Source: Daejeonella sp.
GTDB taxonomy: Bacteria > Bacteroidota > Bacteroidia > Sphingobacteriales > Sphingobacteriaceae
Assembly: GCA_030831705.1 (NCBI GenBank)
Contig: JAURKO010000092.1
Span: 1 to 41,250 of the forward strand
Direction of reading: 5' to 3'
DNA: 41,250 nucleotides
The notes under the pieces: generated by a model
Database searches by the model: none
Seen by the model: the letters and a program-made list of their open reading frames with translations, nothing else
What the model was told of the DNA's origin: nothing
Part shown: positions 29,143 through 38,099 of the stretch, in pieces
Layout: each line of letters opens with the position of its first letter
Position numbering within the stretch: the stretch's first letter is position 1
Translations under genes and position numbers: made by a program

Positions 29143-29670
29143 TCAGGATTCAAGATAGAGATCAATCAACCCTTCTGGAAGGTCTACTTTAAGAATTCCA
29201 TTTTCCTCATCTATCTCCACAATCAAATCATCGCTCAGTGGAAACATGATTTCCTTAAATTTATACGGAACAACGGCAACAAATTGCTGAGGATACTCAT
29301 GAATTTCAATGATTTCACCCAGTTCTCCGGCGGTTTCATCATGCACAATAAAGCCTTTAAGATCGGTGATCAGAAAATCATCTTCTTCTCTAACCGGTTT
29401 TAATTTATTTGGCAGATATAGTTTTTTACGGACAAGTACTTCTGCCTTTTCAATGGTATCAATATCATCAAAGTAAAAATTACCAGTCTGGTTGTTTTGA
29501 AGCTTGAAAGCAGAAATGAAAAATGGAACTAGTTTGCCATTGATCTCAGCAAAAACAGAGTCTAGCGGTAATTCTGTTGGATCATCATACTCAAAATAGA
29601 TTTGCACCTCACCCTTTAAACCTTTGGTTTTGGTGATATAGCCAATATAAAAACAGTCCTCGATCTTCAT
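29143..29670 (-). CDS. rimM: 16S rRNA processing protein RimM
   Basis: YIGYITKTKGLKGEVQIYFEYD, PRC-barrel-like C-terminal half; adjacent to rpsP. Confidence 0.93.
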   Translation of the reverse strand: MKIEDCFYIGYITKTKGLKGEVQIYFEYDDPTELPLDSVFAEINGKLVPFFISAFKLQNNQTGNFYFDDIDTIEKAEVLVRKKLYLPNKLKPVREEDDFLITDLKGFIVHDETAGELGEIIEIHEYPQQFVAVVPYKFKEIMFPLSDDLIVEIDEENGILKVDLPEGLIDLYLES

Positions 29671-29686
29671 TGCCGTAAAACAATAA

Positions 29687-29709
29687 CGTCATTGCAAATT
29701 GCAATGACG
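29687..29709. repeat. Perfect palindrome between rpsP and rimM
   Basis: CGTCATTGCA-AAT-TGCAATGACG, 10-bp stem with 3-nt loop. Confidence 0.85.
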
Positions 29710-29739
29710 CTACATAAATTTTAATTCTAAAAAAGCGAA

Positions 29740-30420
29740 TTATGCTTCTTCTTCAGTTTCAGAAGCTTCTTCAGCTGCTTCAGGAGCAGGAGTTTCAGCA
29801 ACTTCTTCTGCAGCAGCCTCTTCAATTACTTCAGCAATTGGTTCTTCAACTACTTCTTCTGCAACTTCTTCTGCAGCAACCTCAACCACTTCTTCAACTG
29901 ATGCTTCTGCTTCTACTTCCGGAGCATCTTCAGAAACTTCTTCTTCAACTACCTCTGGTGCAGGTGTGTTTTTTGCAACAATTGCAGCAGCAATATCTTC
30001 CTTCTTCTTAGCCTCAGCTGCCAATGCAGCCTTCTTAACTTCATCTTTCGATTTAGTCAGACTTTCTTTCTTACCTTCAATCTTACCTGCTTTGCTTTCT
30101 AACCACTCAGCAAATTTTGCTTCTGCCTGTTCTGCAGTCAATGCGCCTTTTTTAACACCACCTTCAAGATGTTTCTTGTACATTACTCCTTTGTAAGAAA
30201 GGATCGCACGACAAGTATCTGTTGGCTGAGCTCCTTTATTAACCCAATCCAATGCCTTTTCGAAATTAATTTCAATAGTAGCAGGATTTGTGTTTGGATT
30301 GTAAGAACCTAATCTTTCGATGAATTTACCATCTCTTGGAGCACGTGCGTCTGCTACCACTACATGATAAAAAGGTTTTCCCTTTTTACCAAATCTTTGC
30401 AATCTGATTTTAGTTGCCAT
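29740..30420 (-). CDS. rpsP: 30S ribosomal protein S16 with long acidic C-terminal extension
   Basis: [42 protein letters not shown]; Glu/Ala/Val-rich tail. Confidence 0.96.
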   Translation of the reverse strand: MATKIRLQRFGKKGKPFYHVVVADARAPRDGKFIERLGSYNPNTNPATIEINFEKALDWVNKGAQPTDTCRAILSYKGVMYKKHLEGGVKKGALTAEQAEAKFAEWLESKAGKIEGKKESLTKSKDEVKKAALAAEAKKKEDIAAAIVAKNTPAPEVVEEEVSEDAPEVEAEASVEEVVEVAAEEVAEEVVEEPIAEVIEEAAAEEVAETPAPEAAEEASETEEEA

Positions 30421-30472
30421 TTTTCAATATTTATGTATTCAACATATTCCCGGAGTCTATTCTGCGGGGTTG

Positions 30473-30480
30473 CAAAGATA
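30473..30480 (-). promoter_or_regulatory. Candidate -7 box TATCTTTG of the rpsP operon
   Basis: Exact TAnnTTTG match on minus strand, 52 nt upstream of the rpsP start. Confidence 0.5.
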
Positions 30481-30526
30481 TTAAAAAAATAACATTTAAA
30501 AAATGTAAAACCCCTATTTTTGAAAC

Positions 30527-31060
30527 ATGTCTGAAAGAAAACCCCGAATTGCAGTGGATATGGACGAAGTTATTGCCGATCCGCTAACTAAATTTATAAG
30601 TCTTTATAACCGTGATTACGGTGTCCCGCTCGATCTTCAAATACTTCCAGGGAACGAAGTATATCATCATGTTCCTGAACATGCCAAAATGAAATTGTAT
30701 GAATACATCAATGAAAAGGGCTTTTTTCGCGATCTTGCCGTGCTACCCGACAGCATTGAGGTAATGAAACAGCTTCAGGATAAGTATGATGTTTTTATAG
30801 TTTCGGCAGCGATGGAATTCCCAAATTCCCTGCAGGATAAATATGAATGGCTGGCAGAGCATTTTCCCTTTATCGGATGGCAAAATATTATGTTCTGCGG
30901 ACACAAAATTGTGAATGTAGACATCATCATCGACGACCGCATCAAGAATTTTAAAGATTTTGATGGCCGCAAACTATTGTTTTCCTCACCACATAATTTA
31001 TTGTTAACTGAATATGAACGAGTGAATAACTGGAAGGAAGTTGCAGAGAAATTGCTCTAA
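30527..31060 (+). CDS. 5'(3')-deoxyribonucleotidase (NT5C-like HAD)
   Basis: RIAVDMDEVIADPLTKFISLYNRDYG; DIIIDDRIKNFKDFDG. Confidence 0.9.
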   Translation: MSERKPRIAVDMDEVIADPLTKFISLYNRDYGVPLDLQILPGNEVYHHVPEHAKMKLYEYINEKGFFRDLAVLPDSIEVMKQLQDKYDVFIVSAAMEFPNSLQDKYEWLAEHFPFIGWQNIMFCGHKIVNVDIIIDDRIKNFKDFDGRKLLFSSPHNLLLTEYERVNNWKEVAEKLL

Positions 31061-31206
31061 GGAAATATTAATTATTCGGGTTAGAAAGTTATAGTGGTGT
31101 ATTACATCAGTTTTTCGACGCTAAAGCACCGGACTATTCGGCGATATGACTAAATTAAGGTTCAGTATTTTATTCAATCATAAAAACAGTACGGTTGCTC
31201 AATTGG

Positions 31207-31224
31207 CCCCAGCTTTAGCTGGGG
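31207..31224. repeat. Palindrome CCCCAGC-TTTA-GCTGGGG
   Basis: 7-bp perfect stem with 4-nt loop; no T tract. Confidence 0.75.
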
Positions 31225-31244
31225 TTTAAGAATTTGTGCGTTTC

Positions 31245-31514
31245 GGGCCTGTCCGAACGGAGTTCATCCGGGCGGGCTTCAGCCCGATGGACAGAACATT
31301 AAATCTTCTAATGTTTTTTAACAAAAGTCTGGTCTTGACCAAGAGTTAATGCACTAGGCTATTCAGCAATCCATGAAACATGAATAGCAGCAGCTTCCCT
31401 GCAATCTAAACGGGATCGAAGCGGCAGCCTTTTGCCCAAATCAAATTTATTTTTTACTCCAAATTTCAATGGCAAAAGCTACAGCGCCCGCCCGGCTGAA
31501 GCCATTCGGACGGG
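31245..31514. repeat. Inverted pair of a GC-rich dispersed element
   Basis: 31245-31277 GGGCCTGTCCGAACGGAGTTCATCCGGGCGGGC resembles the reverse complement of 31486-31514 (CCCGTCCGAATGGCTTCAGCCGGGCGGGC). Confidence 0.7.
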
Positions 31515-31685
31515 AAGAGCCCGACTGAAGAGCCCAACAAGCATAGAACTTGCTTTCCAAATAAATCCTTGAGGCCTACCTCTTAAACACCTTTCAAACT
31601 CCTCCAGATTTTATTTACAAATCTCTTTCAAACTTTTACATGTAACTATTTGTTGCGATATTAGTTCAACTAAAAAAAATTAAAT

Positions 31686-32015
31686 ATGATAGTAGTAACT
31701 ACAAATGAACTCGAAGGAAAACGCATTGTAAAATACATTAGTATTGTAACTGGCGAAGCAATTATTGGTGCAAATATTGTCAAAGATTTCTTTGCTGGAA
31801 TCAGGGATATCGTTGGCGGTAGATCCGGATCATACGAGGATGTAATACGTGAAGCGAAAGATATCGCCTTACGCGAAATGCAGGAACAGGCAGCCCGATT
31901 GGGTGCCAATGCAGTTTTGGGTGTTGACCTAGATTATGAAACCCTGGGAAGTAATGGAAGTATGCTGATGGTTAGCGCCTCTGGAACGGCGGTAGTAGTT
32001 GAGGATAAAATTTAA
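31686..32015 (+). CDS. YbjQ/UPF0145 family protein
   Basis: [41 protein letters not shown]...[14 protein letters not shown]. Confidence 0.92.
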   Translation: MIVVTTNELEGKRIVKYISIVTGEAIIGANIVKDFFAGIRDIVGGRSGSYEDVIREAKDIALREMQEQAARLGANAVLGVDLDYETLGSNGSMLMVSASGTAVVVEDKI

Positions 32016-32020
32016 TTTTT

Positions 32021-32053
32021 AACCCTGTTAGCTTTTAAAAAGCTGACAGGGTT
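32021..32053. terminator. Bidirectional terminator-like hairpin between convergent ybjQ-like gene and gmhA
   Basis: AACCCTGTTAGCTTTT/AAAAAGCTGACAGGGTT, long near-perfect stem; overlaps gmhA stop. Confidence 0.75.
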
Positions 32054-32610
32054 ACTTCTACATAATCGATCAGCGAATGTATCACCTTGATATGAATCTC
32101 CTGTGCCCTGTCGGCATATTCTGAACGGGGAGCACGGATTTCAATATCGCATATACCTGCCATTTTACCACCGTCTTTACCGGTCAAACCAATTACCTTC
32201 ATTCCTTTAATTCGGGCCGCTTCAATCGCTTTTAAAATATTCTCAGAGTTTCCGCTGGTGCTGATAGCAAAGAGTACATCTCCTTCAGAACCAATGGCTT
32301 CAATCATTCGTGAAAAAACAAAGTCATATCCGTAATCATTGGCAACACATGACAAATGGCTAGGATCAGAAATAGCAATAGCAGCATAAGCTGGACGGTC
32401 GTTACGGTACCTTCCCGAAAGTTCCTCAGCAAAATGCATGGCATCACTCATGGATCCACCATTTCCACATGAAATCACCTTGCAACCACTTCTAATTGAA
32501 TTAACAAGAATTTCGCCTGCTTTTTCAATAGCGATGAAATTCTGAGGGTCTGAAATAAAGCTGTCAAGAATGTGCTTTGCTTCAAAAAAATGATTTTTAA
32601 TAGTTTCCAT
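32035..32610 (-). CDS. gmhA: Phosphoheptose isomerase (SIS domain, GmhA-like)
   Basis: [53 protein letters not shown]. Confidence 0.92.
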   Translation of the reverse strand: METIKNHFFEAKHILDSFISDPQNFIAIEKAGEILVNSIRSGCKVISCGNGGSMSDAMHFAEELSGRYRNDRPAYAAIAISDPSHLSCVANDYGYDFVFSRMIEAIGSEGDVLFAISTSGNSENILKAIEAARIKGMKVIGLTGKDGGKMAGICDIEIRAPRSEYADRAQEIHIKVIHSLIDYVEVTLSAF

Positions 32611-33830
32611 CAGGGATTTATCAGTTTATAAATAGCTCCTTTTGTATTCTTCGGACCAACCTCTTGATTTGTAAGTACATAAAGCTCTCCGCCGTTATCC
32701 TGGGCAAAACTAAGTATTTTCAAATCTCCTGATGGTTTAGCTTCAAGACTGACCGTTCCACGCATCCAGGATTCGCCCTTCTTTTCAAGGTAAAACATAG
32801 GGCCAGTCCAGTCGGCAAAAATGTATTTATCTGCGAGTTTGCCCAATTCTTTCCCACGATACACAAATCCCCCTGTAATACTAATCCCTTCTTCGTGTTC
32901 ATATTCAGAAATGGGTAAAATCAAGCCTTCGGTTTTACAGTTCTCTTCCGGATCAAAACAATGACCTGCTTCCATGATCCTCCAGCCATAGTTACCGCCT
33001 TTTTCGACGATATTTACCTCCTCAAATTTATTTTGACCAACATCCGCAACAAAAAGTTGCCCGGTGTTTTTGTCGAATGAAATCCGCCATGGATTGCGTA
33101 AACCATAGGCCCAAATTTCAGGCTTTGCCGCCTTTCCTACAAAAGGATTATCATTCGGAACGACATAATTTTGATCGGTATTGACATCAATTCTCAAGAT
33201 TTTGCCTAGAAGAGTGTTCATGTCTTGTCCGTTACCTATTTCTCCGTGCCGGTCTCCTGCACCACCGCCATCCCCAACTCCAATGTATAAATAACCATCT
33301 GGTCCAAACTTGAGGTCTCCTCCATTATGGTTACTCTCTGGCTGCTGAATCCTTAATACTATTCTTTCACTAGCCGCATCGGCAATTCTTGGATCTGTTG
33401 AAACTTTATATTCAGCAATGACAGACTGATGATCAAGCCCCTTTTCGTTAGAAGGGGCACTGTAATAGACATAGAATTTTTTATTGTTTTCATAGTCCGG
33501 GTGAAGGGCAATACCTAGTAAACCTCGTTCATCATAAGCTCCGCTCATTTTAACAAGCTTATTTTCCAGATTCAGAAAAGCTTGTTCAATTAGTTTATTG
33601 TTTTCAATCACCCTGATTTGTCCGGTTTGCTCACATACCAATAGTAAACCCTGCGGACTAAAAGCTGCGGCAACAGGAGCGTGCAATCCTTCGGCTATTA
33701 CTTCAAGTTTTAGCGGTATATCTACTGCTAAGTTATTTTCAGTTTCATTCTTCTTATCCTGTCTGCCACAAGCTGTCAGAAAGGTTATGATGACCAGAAA
33801 GAAAAAACCTGAATTTTTCATAATAACCAA
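32610..33830 (-). CDS. PQQ-dependent sugar dehydrogenase (glucose/sorbosone dehydrogenase family), lipoprotein
   Basis: Lipobox-like [49 protein letters not shown]. Confidence 0.9.
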   Translation of the reverse strand: MVIMKNSGFFFLVIITFLTACGRQDKKNETENNLAVDIPLKLEVIAEGLHAPVAAAFSPQGLLLVCEQTGQIRVIENNKLIEQAFLNLENKLVKMSGAYDERGLLGIALHPDYENNKKFYVYYSAPSNEKGLDHQSVIAEYKVSTDPRIADAASERIVLRIQQPESNHNGGDLKFGPDGYLYIGVGDGGGAGDRHGEIGNGQDMNTLLGKILRIDVNTDQNYVVPNDNPFVGKAAKPEIWAYGLRNPWRISFDKNTGQLFVADVGQNKFEEVNIVEKGGNYGWRIMEAGHCFDPEENCKTEGLILPISEYEHEEGISITGGFVYRGKELGKLADKYIFADWTGPMFYLEKKGESWMRGTVSLEAKPSGDLKILSFAQDNGGELYVLTNQEVGPKNTKGAIYKLINP

Positions 33831-33838
33831 GTTAAATT

Positions 33839-34831
33839 TTAAAGGGAGAGTATTTCTACAATTTTTAAAAGTTCAGGATTCACCTCAGGATTATGTTTTA
33901 TGGCGTTACTAAATGGTGTGAAATGAATCTGACCATTTACAACCCCAATCATTTCCCTGTTTCTTCCGGCTATTAAAGATTCAACTGCCGCTACGCCCAG
34001 TCTACTGGCTAATACCCTATCCATACAGGATGGCGCACCACCCCTTTGGATATGACCAAGAATAGAAACTCTAGTGTCTATTCCCGGAAATTTATCTTTT
34101 ACTACTTTGGCGATTTCGAATGCCCCTCCAGCATCATCACCTTCTGCAACAATTATTATTTTGGAAGATTTGTCTTTCCGACTAGTTTCCAAACGATTAA
34201 TCAATGCACGGATATCTGTTTTCGTTTCGGGAATCAAAATAGCTTCTGCTCCAGTACCAATACCACTTCTGAGCGCTATCAAACCCGAATCACGGCCCAT
34301 AACTTCCACAATAAACAAACGATCATGCGACTCTGCAGTATCACGGATCTTATCAACCGCATCAATTACTGTGTTTATTGCAGTATCGTATCCGATGGTA
34401 AAATCTGTTCCAATTAAGTCATTATCAATTGTTCCCGGAAGTCCGATTACTGGTACTTTATATTCATCATAAAATATATTGGCACCCGTAAAGGTACCAT
34501 CTCCTCCAATCGCAACAATAGCATCAACATTATGCTTAACTAATTGCTCATGGGCCTTTTTTCTACCCTCTACTGTTCGAAATTCTTCACTTCTGGCAGT
34601 CTTCAAAATTGTCCCGCCTCGCTGTATAATATTTGCAACCGATTTACGCTCCATCAATTGGAAGTCGCCGCTGATCATCCCGTCATAACCCCGGTAAATC
34701 CCGGTTACATTAAGGTCATAATATAACCCGGTACGCACAACAGCACGAATCGCTGCATTCATCCCTGGTGAATCACCTCCTGAAGTAAACACTCCAATAT
34801 TTTTTATGTTCGCTTTATTTATCATCATCAT
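33839..34831 (-). CDS. pfkA: ATP-dependent 6-phosphofructokinase
   Basis: IGVFTSGGDSPGMNAAIRAVVR, GGDGTFTGA, PGTIDNDL, ILGHIQRGGAPS. Confidence 0.97.
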   Translation of the reverse strand: MMMINKANIKNIGVFTSGGDSPGMNAAIRAVVRTGLYYDLNVTGIYRGYDGMISGDFQLMERKSVANIIQRGGTILKTARSEEFRTVEGRKKAHEQLVKHNVDAIVAIGGDGTFTGANIFYDEYKVPVIGLPGTIDNDLIGTDFTIGYDTAINTVIDAVDKIRDTAESHDRLFIVEVMGRDSGLIALRSGIGTGAEAILIPETKTDIRALINRLETSRKDKSSKIIIVAEGDDAGGAFEIAKVVKDKFPGIDTRVSILGHIQRGGAPSCMDRVLASRLGVAAVESLIAGRNREMIGVVNGQIHFTPFSNAIKHNPEVNPELLKIVEILSL

Positions 34832-36864
34832 TTTTGCTCGAAAGCGATTTTACCTTTGTCTAAGAAACTTACGTAATTGCTGATATCCAAATTATACGCC
34901 TGTGGCGGAACCATTATCTTGCCATCATGATCAGTGATAATATAATAAGGCTGCGAATTGGTGCCAAATTTGGAGGCCTGAAAATCGCTCCACTTTTGTC
35001 CGATTGTATTTACTTTTTTACCACTGAAACTTGAAATATACTTCTCGTCCTCTTTAAGTTCTGTTTTATCATCCACGTATAAAGATATTAAAACATAATC
35101 CTCCCTTAGCCTTCGAATTACCTCCTTATCAGGCCATACACTAGCCTCCATTTTACGACAGTTGGTACAGCTCCATCCTGTAAAATCTATCAGAACAGGT
35201 TTATTTACACTTTTAGCATAAGCAAGCCCCTCTTCATAATCATAAAATGCATCAAGTCCGTGTGGTGCATGAAATAATCCGGCATATTTTTTTCCGGATG
35301 CTACACTTGGTTCTGACTGACTACCCGACCTGTTTGAGTAAAGATCAAACTCTTGGGTCACCTGAGGCGGAAGCCATGCACTTATTGCCTTAAGCGGTGC
35401 CCCCCATAACCCAGGAACCATGTATAAAGTAAAACCAAGGATGAACATTGAGAAAAATAGCCTTGGCAGCGAAAGAAAATTTAGTTCGCTGTCATGTGAT
35501 AAACGAATTTTCCCAAGTAGATAAAGTGCCCAAAGTCCGAAAACAACGATCCAGATAATCAGGAAAATATCCCGGTTCAAAATACCCCAATGATAAGCCA
35601 GATCTACATTGGATAAAAACTTAAATGCAAGTGCGATCTCAAGAAAACCCAATGAAACCTTAACGGTATTGAGCCAGCCTCCGGATTTGGGCATTTCTTT
35701 TAGCCAGGATGGAAATATTGCGAAAAGTGTAAAAGGTATAGCTAAAGCGGATGAGAATCCGAGCATACCTATCGCCGGACCCAAATAAGATCCTTTAGAA
35801 ACTGCATCAACTAATAACGTTCCTATGATTGGGCCGGTACATGAAAAAGAAACCAATGCTAGCGTAAAAGCCATAAAGAAAAGCCCGACAAATCCATTTT
35901 GATTTGATTTTTCATCCATCTTATTGACCAAAGAAGAAGGAAGTGTAATTTCAAAAGCTCCAAGAAATGAGATTCCGAAAATGATTAGTATAGTAAAGAA
36001 CAATAAATTAAAGGTTGCACTGCTCGCAGCTTCATTCAAGGCAGAAGCTCCGAAAATTAATGTGATGAGCAAACCCAGGGCAACATAAATCACAATGATC
36101 GAAAGACCATAAATTATTGCGCTTTGGATTCCCTTGGCTCTGGAACCAGATTTCTTGGTAAAAAATGAGACCGTCAGTGGAATCATCGGATAAATGCATG
36201 GCATAAAAAATGCTGCTAGTCCGCCGATAAACCCCGCTATAAAAATAGCCCATAATGACCCGCTTGAAGTTTCGGTATCAGACTGGATTGTGACTGCACT
36301 TGGAGGCAACAAGGTTGTAGATGCAGCCGAGTCAGTTAAAAGAATTGATGAATTGCTGTCTGCTTCAGGAACTGTCATTTCGGCTTGGGTAGAACCGGAC
36401 TGGACTGGAATAGTAAATTCTACTTCCGCAGGTGGTAAGCAGCGCTCATCATTGCATACCATAAATTCAAGCGTACCCGCAATAGTTGTTTTTGGAACCA
36501 GCAAGGAAATCTTCTGTTTAAATACAACCTGATTTTTATGCCAGGCTATTTGCATATTGAAATTCTTATCGAACGCACCGACCGCTTTCGGACTTTCAGT
36601 AACCTTATCTACTAATTGATAATCCTTGGAAGGCTTAAACTTGAAAGATGTTGGAATCGGTCCTCCATCATCAATAAATTGGGAATAAACATGCCATCCT
36701 TTTTCAATTTTGGCAGTAATAATCAAGTTGTACTCATTTTCATTCAATTTCTCAGATGAGAAACTCCATTTTACAGGATCATAAATCTTAGCATTAGGAT
36801 CTGGGAACTGTGCCTGCGTTGAAACAGCAAAAAACATAAAAATTAGACCCAAAAATCTTTTCAT
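34828..36864 (-). CDS. dsbD: Thiol:disulfide interchange protein DsbD
   Basis: N-terminal DsbD-alpha-like domain, polytopic core, C-terminal thioredoxin fold with CTNCRKME. Confidence 0.93.
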   Translation of the reverse strand: MKRFLGLIFMFFAVSTQAQFPDPNAKIYDPVKWSFSSEKLNENEYNLIITAKIEKGWHVYSQFIDDGGPIPTSFKFKPSKDYQLVDKVTESPKAVGAFDKNFNMQIAWHKNQVVFKQKISLLVPKTTIAGTLEFMVCNDERCLPPAEVEFTIPVQSGSTQAEMTVPEADSNSSILLTDSAASTTLLPPSAVTIQSDTETSSGSLWAIFIAGFIGGLAAFFMPCIYPMIPLTVSFFTKKSGSRAKGIQSAIIYGLSIIVIYVALGLLITLIFGASALNEAASSATFNLLFFTILIIFGISFLGAFEITLPSSLVNKMDEKSNQNGFVGLFFMAFTLALVSFSCTGPIIGTLLVDAVSKGSYLGPAIGMLGFSSALAIPFTLFAIFPSWLKEMPKSGGWLNTVKVSLGFLEIALAFKFLSNVDLAYHWGILNRDIFLIIWIVVFGLWALYLLGKIRLSHDSELNFLSLPRLFFSMFILGFTLYMVPGLWGAPLKAISAWLPPQVTQEFDLYSNRSGSQSEPSVASGKKYAGLFHAPHGLDAFYDYEEGLAYAKSVNKPVLIDFTGWSCTNCRKMEASVWPDKEVIRRLREDYVLISLYVDDKTELKEDEKYISSFSGKKVNTIGQKWSDFQASKFGTNSQPYYIITDHDGKIMVPPQAYNLDISNYVSFLDKGKIAFEQK

Positions 36865-36870
36865 ATCCTT

Positions 36871-37638
36871 TTAATTTATAAACTCAATCTCCTTATTATT
36901 GAAATACTGTAATCCTGAGCTAGTTTCAAGAACCAATTGTCCGCTTGCTGTTATATCCCTGATTACTGCGGTTTGTATTTCATTATTAAACCTAAAAACG
37001 GCGATTTCATCTTTTAGGTATAGTTTAGCAAGGTACTCATCTCTAATTCTAACTATATTTCCAGCTTTCAACTGCAAATATCTGGCCTCAATAAAGGCAC
37101 AAATTTCGCCTAATATTTGCATTAAGTTGTAATCCTGATGTAAAGCTTGTTTCAAAGAAGTTACATTCTTTAAATTAGCTGGGAAATTCTCCTGATTTAC
37201 ATTGAGACCAATCCCAATTATGGCATGTTTGATTTTATTACCCTGCAAGATATTTTCAATCAATATACCAGCTAATTTTTTATTGTTAAAATAACTGTCA
37301 TTAGGCCATTTTATGGTTGCAGCCTGTAATTTGCACTTATTAAAAAAATCGTTCAAGGCAAGACTCACGGCCATATTTAAGTCAAATTGCCTTTCAATTG
37401 CCAGAAAAACAGGGTTTAATAGTACACTAAAAGTCAGGTTTTTTCCTGCCTCACTGATCCAAGAATTACCTGACTGCCCACGACCGGCAAGCTGCCTGTC
37501 TGCCATTATAACAGTACCATCCAATAATGGCGTAGATTTTGACAAAGCATCCTTAAGAAAGGTATTTGTTGAGTCAACCTCTTTTAGAGTAATTAGATTC
37601 CGACCAATAAATAGTCCTGAAAAAGTATTATTTTGCAA
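36871..37638 (-). CDS. birA: Biotin--[acetyl-CoA-carboxylase] ligase (no HTH domain)
   Basis: TTG start; EVDSTNTFLKD, ADRQLAGRGQSGNSWISEAGKNLTFS, KWPNDSYFNNKKLAGILIE. Confidence 0.93.
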   Translation of the reverse strand: MQNNTFSGLFIGRNLITLKEVDSTNTFLKDALSKSTPLLDGTVIMADRQLAGRGQSGNSWISEAGKNLTFSVLLNPVFLAIERQFDLNMAVSLALNDFFNKCKLQAATIKWPNDSYFNNKKLAGILIENILQGNKIKHAIIGIGLNVNQENFPANLKNVTSLKQALHQDYNLMQILGEICAFIEARYLQLKAGNIVRIRDEYLAKLYLKDEIAVFRFNNEIQTAVIRDITASGQLVLETSSGLQYFNNKEIEFIN

Positions 37639-37679
37639 TTAAGATGCGTTAAAATGATTTAACAAAACTAATTTTTTTA

Positions 37680-38054
37680 ATGGTAAAAAATAAAACTATA
37701 CAAGAATCCACTTCAATTTCAGAACTCGTTGTTTATGGAATACAAGAAAAAAAGGGAAATGAAATAGTTCGGCTCGATTTGAGAAACATCAAAAGTTCAG
37801 TTGCCGATTACTTTGTTATATGCCATGCAGAATCTTCAACACAGGTAAATGCTATTGCACAAAGTGTGGAGGATGAAGTATTCAAGGCATTAAAACTCGA
37901 GCCCTGGAGAAAAGAAGGTTTACAACAGTCTGAATGGATAATTCTTGATTATATTGATGTCGTAGTTCATATTTTCAAAACAGACAAAAGAGAATTTTAC
38001 GGAATAGAAGATCTTTGGGGTGATGCAGAAATAAAATCATTTAAAAGTGCCTGA
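37680..38054 (+). CDS. rsfS: Ribosomal silencing factor RsfS
   Basis: DYFVICHAESSTQVNAIAQSVED, WIILDYIDVVVHIF..REFYGIEDLWGD. Confidence 0.95.
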   Translation: MVKNKTIQESTSISELVVYGIQEKKGNEIVRLDLRNIKSSVADYFVICHAESSTQVNAIAQSVEDEVFKALKLEPWRKEGLQQSEWIILDYIDVVVHIFKTDKREFYGIEDLWGDAEIKSFKSA

Positions 38055-38099
38055 AATTCAATATTTTAAGTACCAAAATGCCAATATAAAAATACAGAA

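Noticed and set aside
29742-30011. Plus-strand Leu/Gln-rich ORF ([13 protein letters not shown]...)
   Set aside because: Antisense shadow of the Glu/Ala-rich S16 tail codons.
34046-34472. Two plus-strand ORFs (123 and 132 aa) opposite pfkA
   Set aside because: Fully antisense to a confidently identified pfkA; no recognisable motif; treated as shadow ORFs.
36194-36532. 112-aa plus-strand ORF opposite dsbD
   Set aside because: Antisense to a well-supported membrane protein gene; no motif.
37648-37663. BirA-type biotin operator
   Set aside because: The palindrome does not match the TTGTAAAC...GTTTACAA-type biotin operator, and this BirA lacks an HTH domain.
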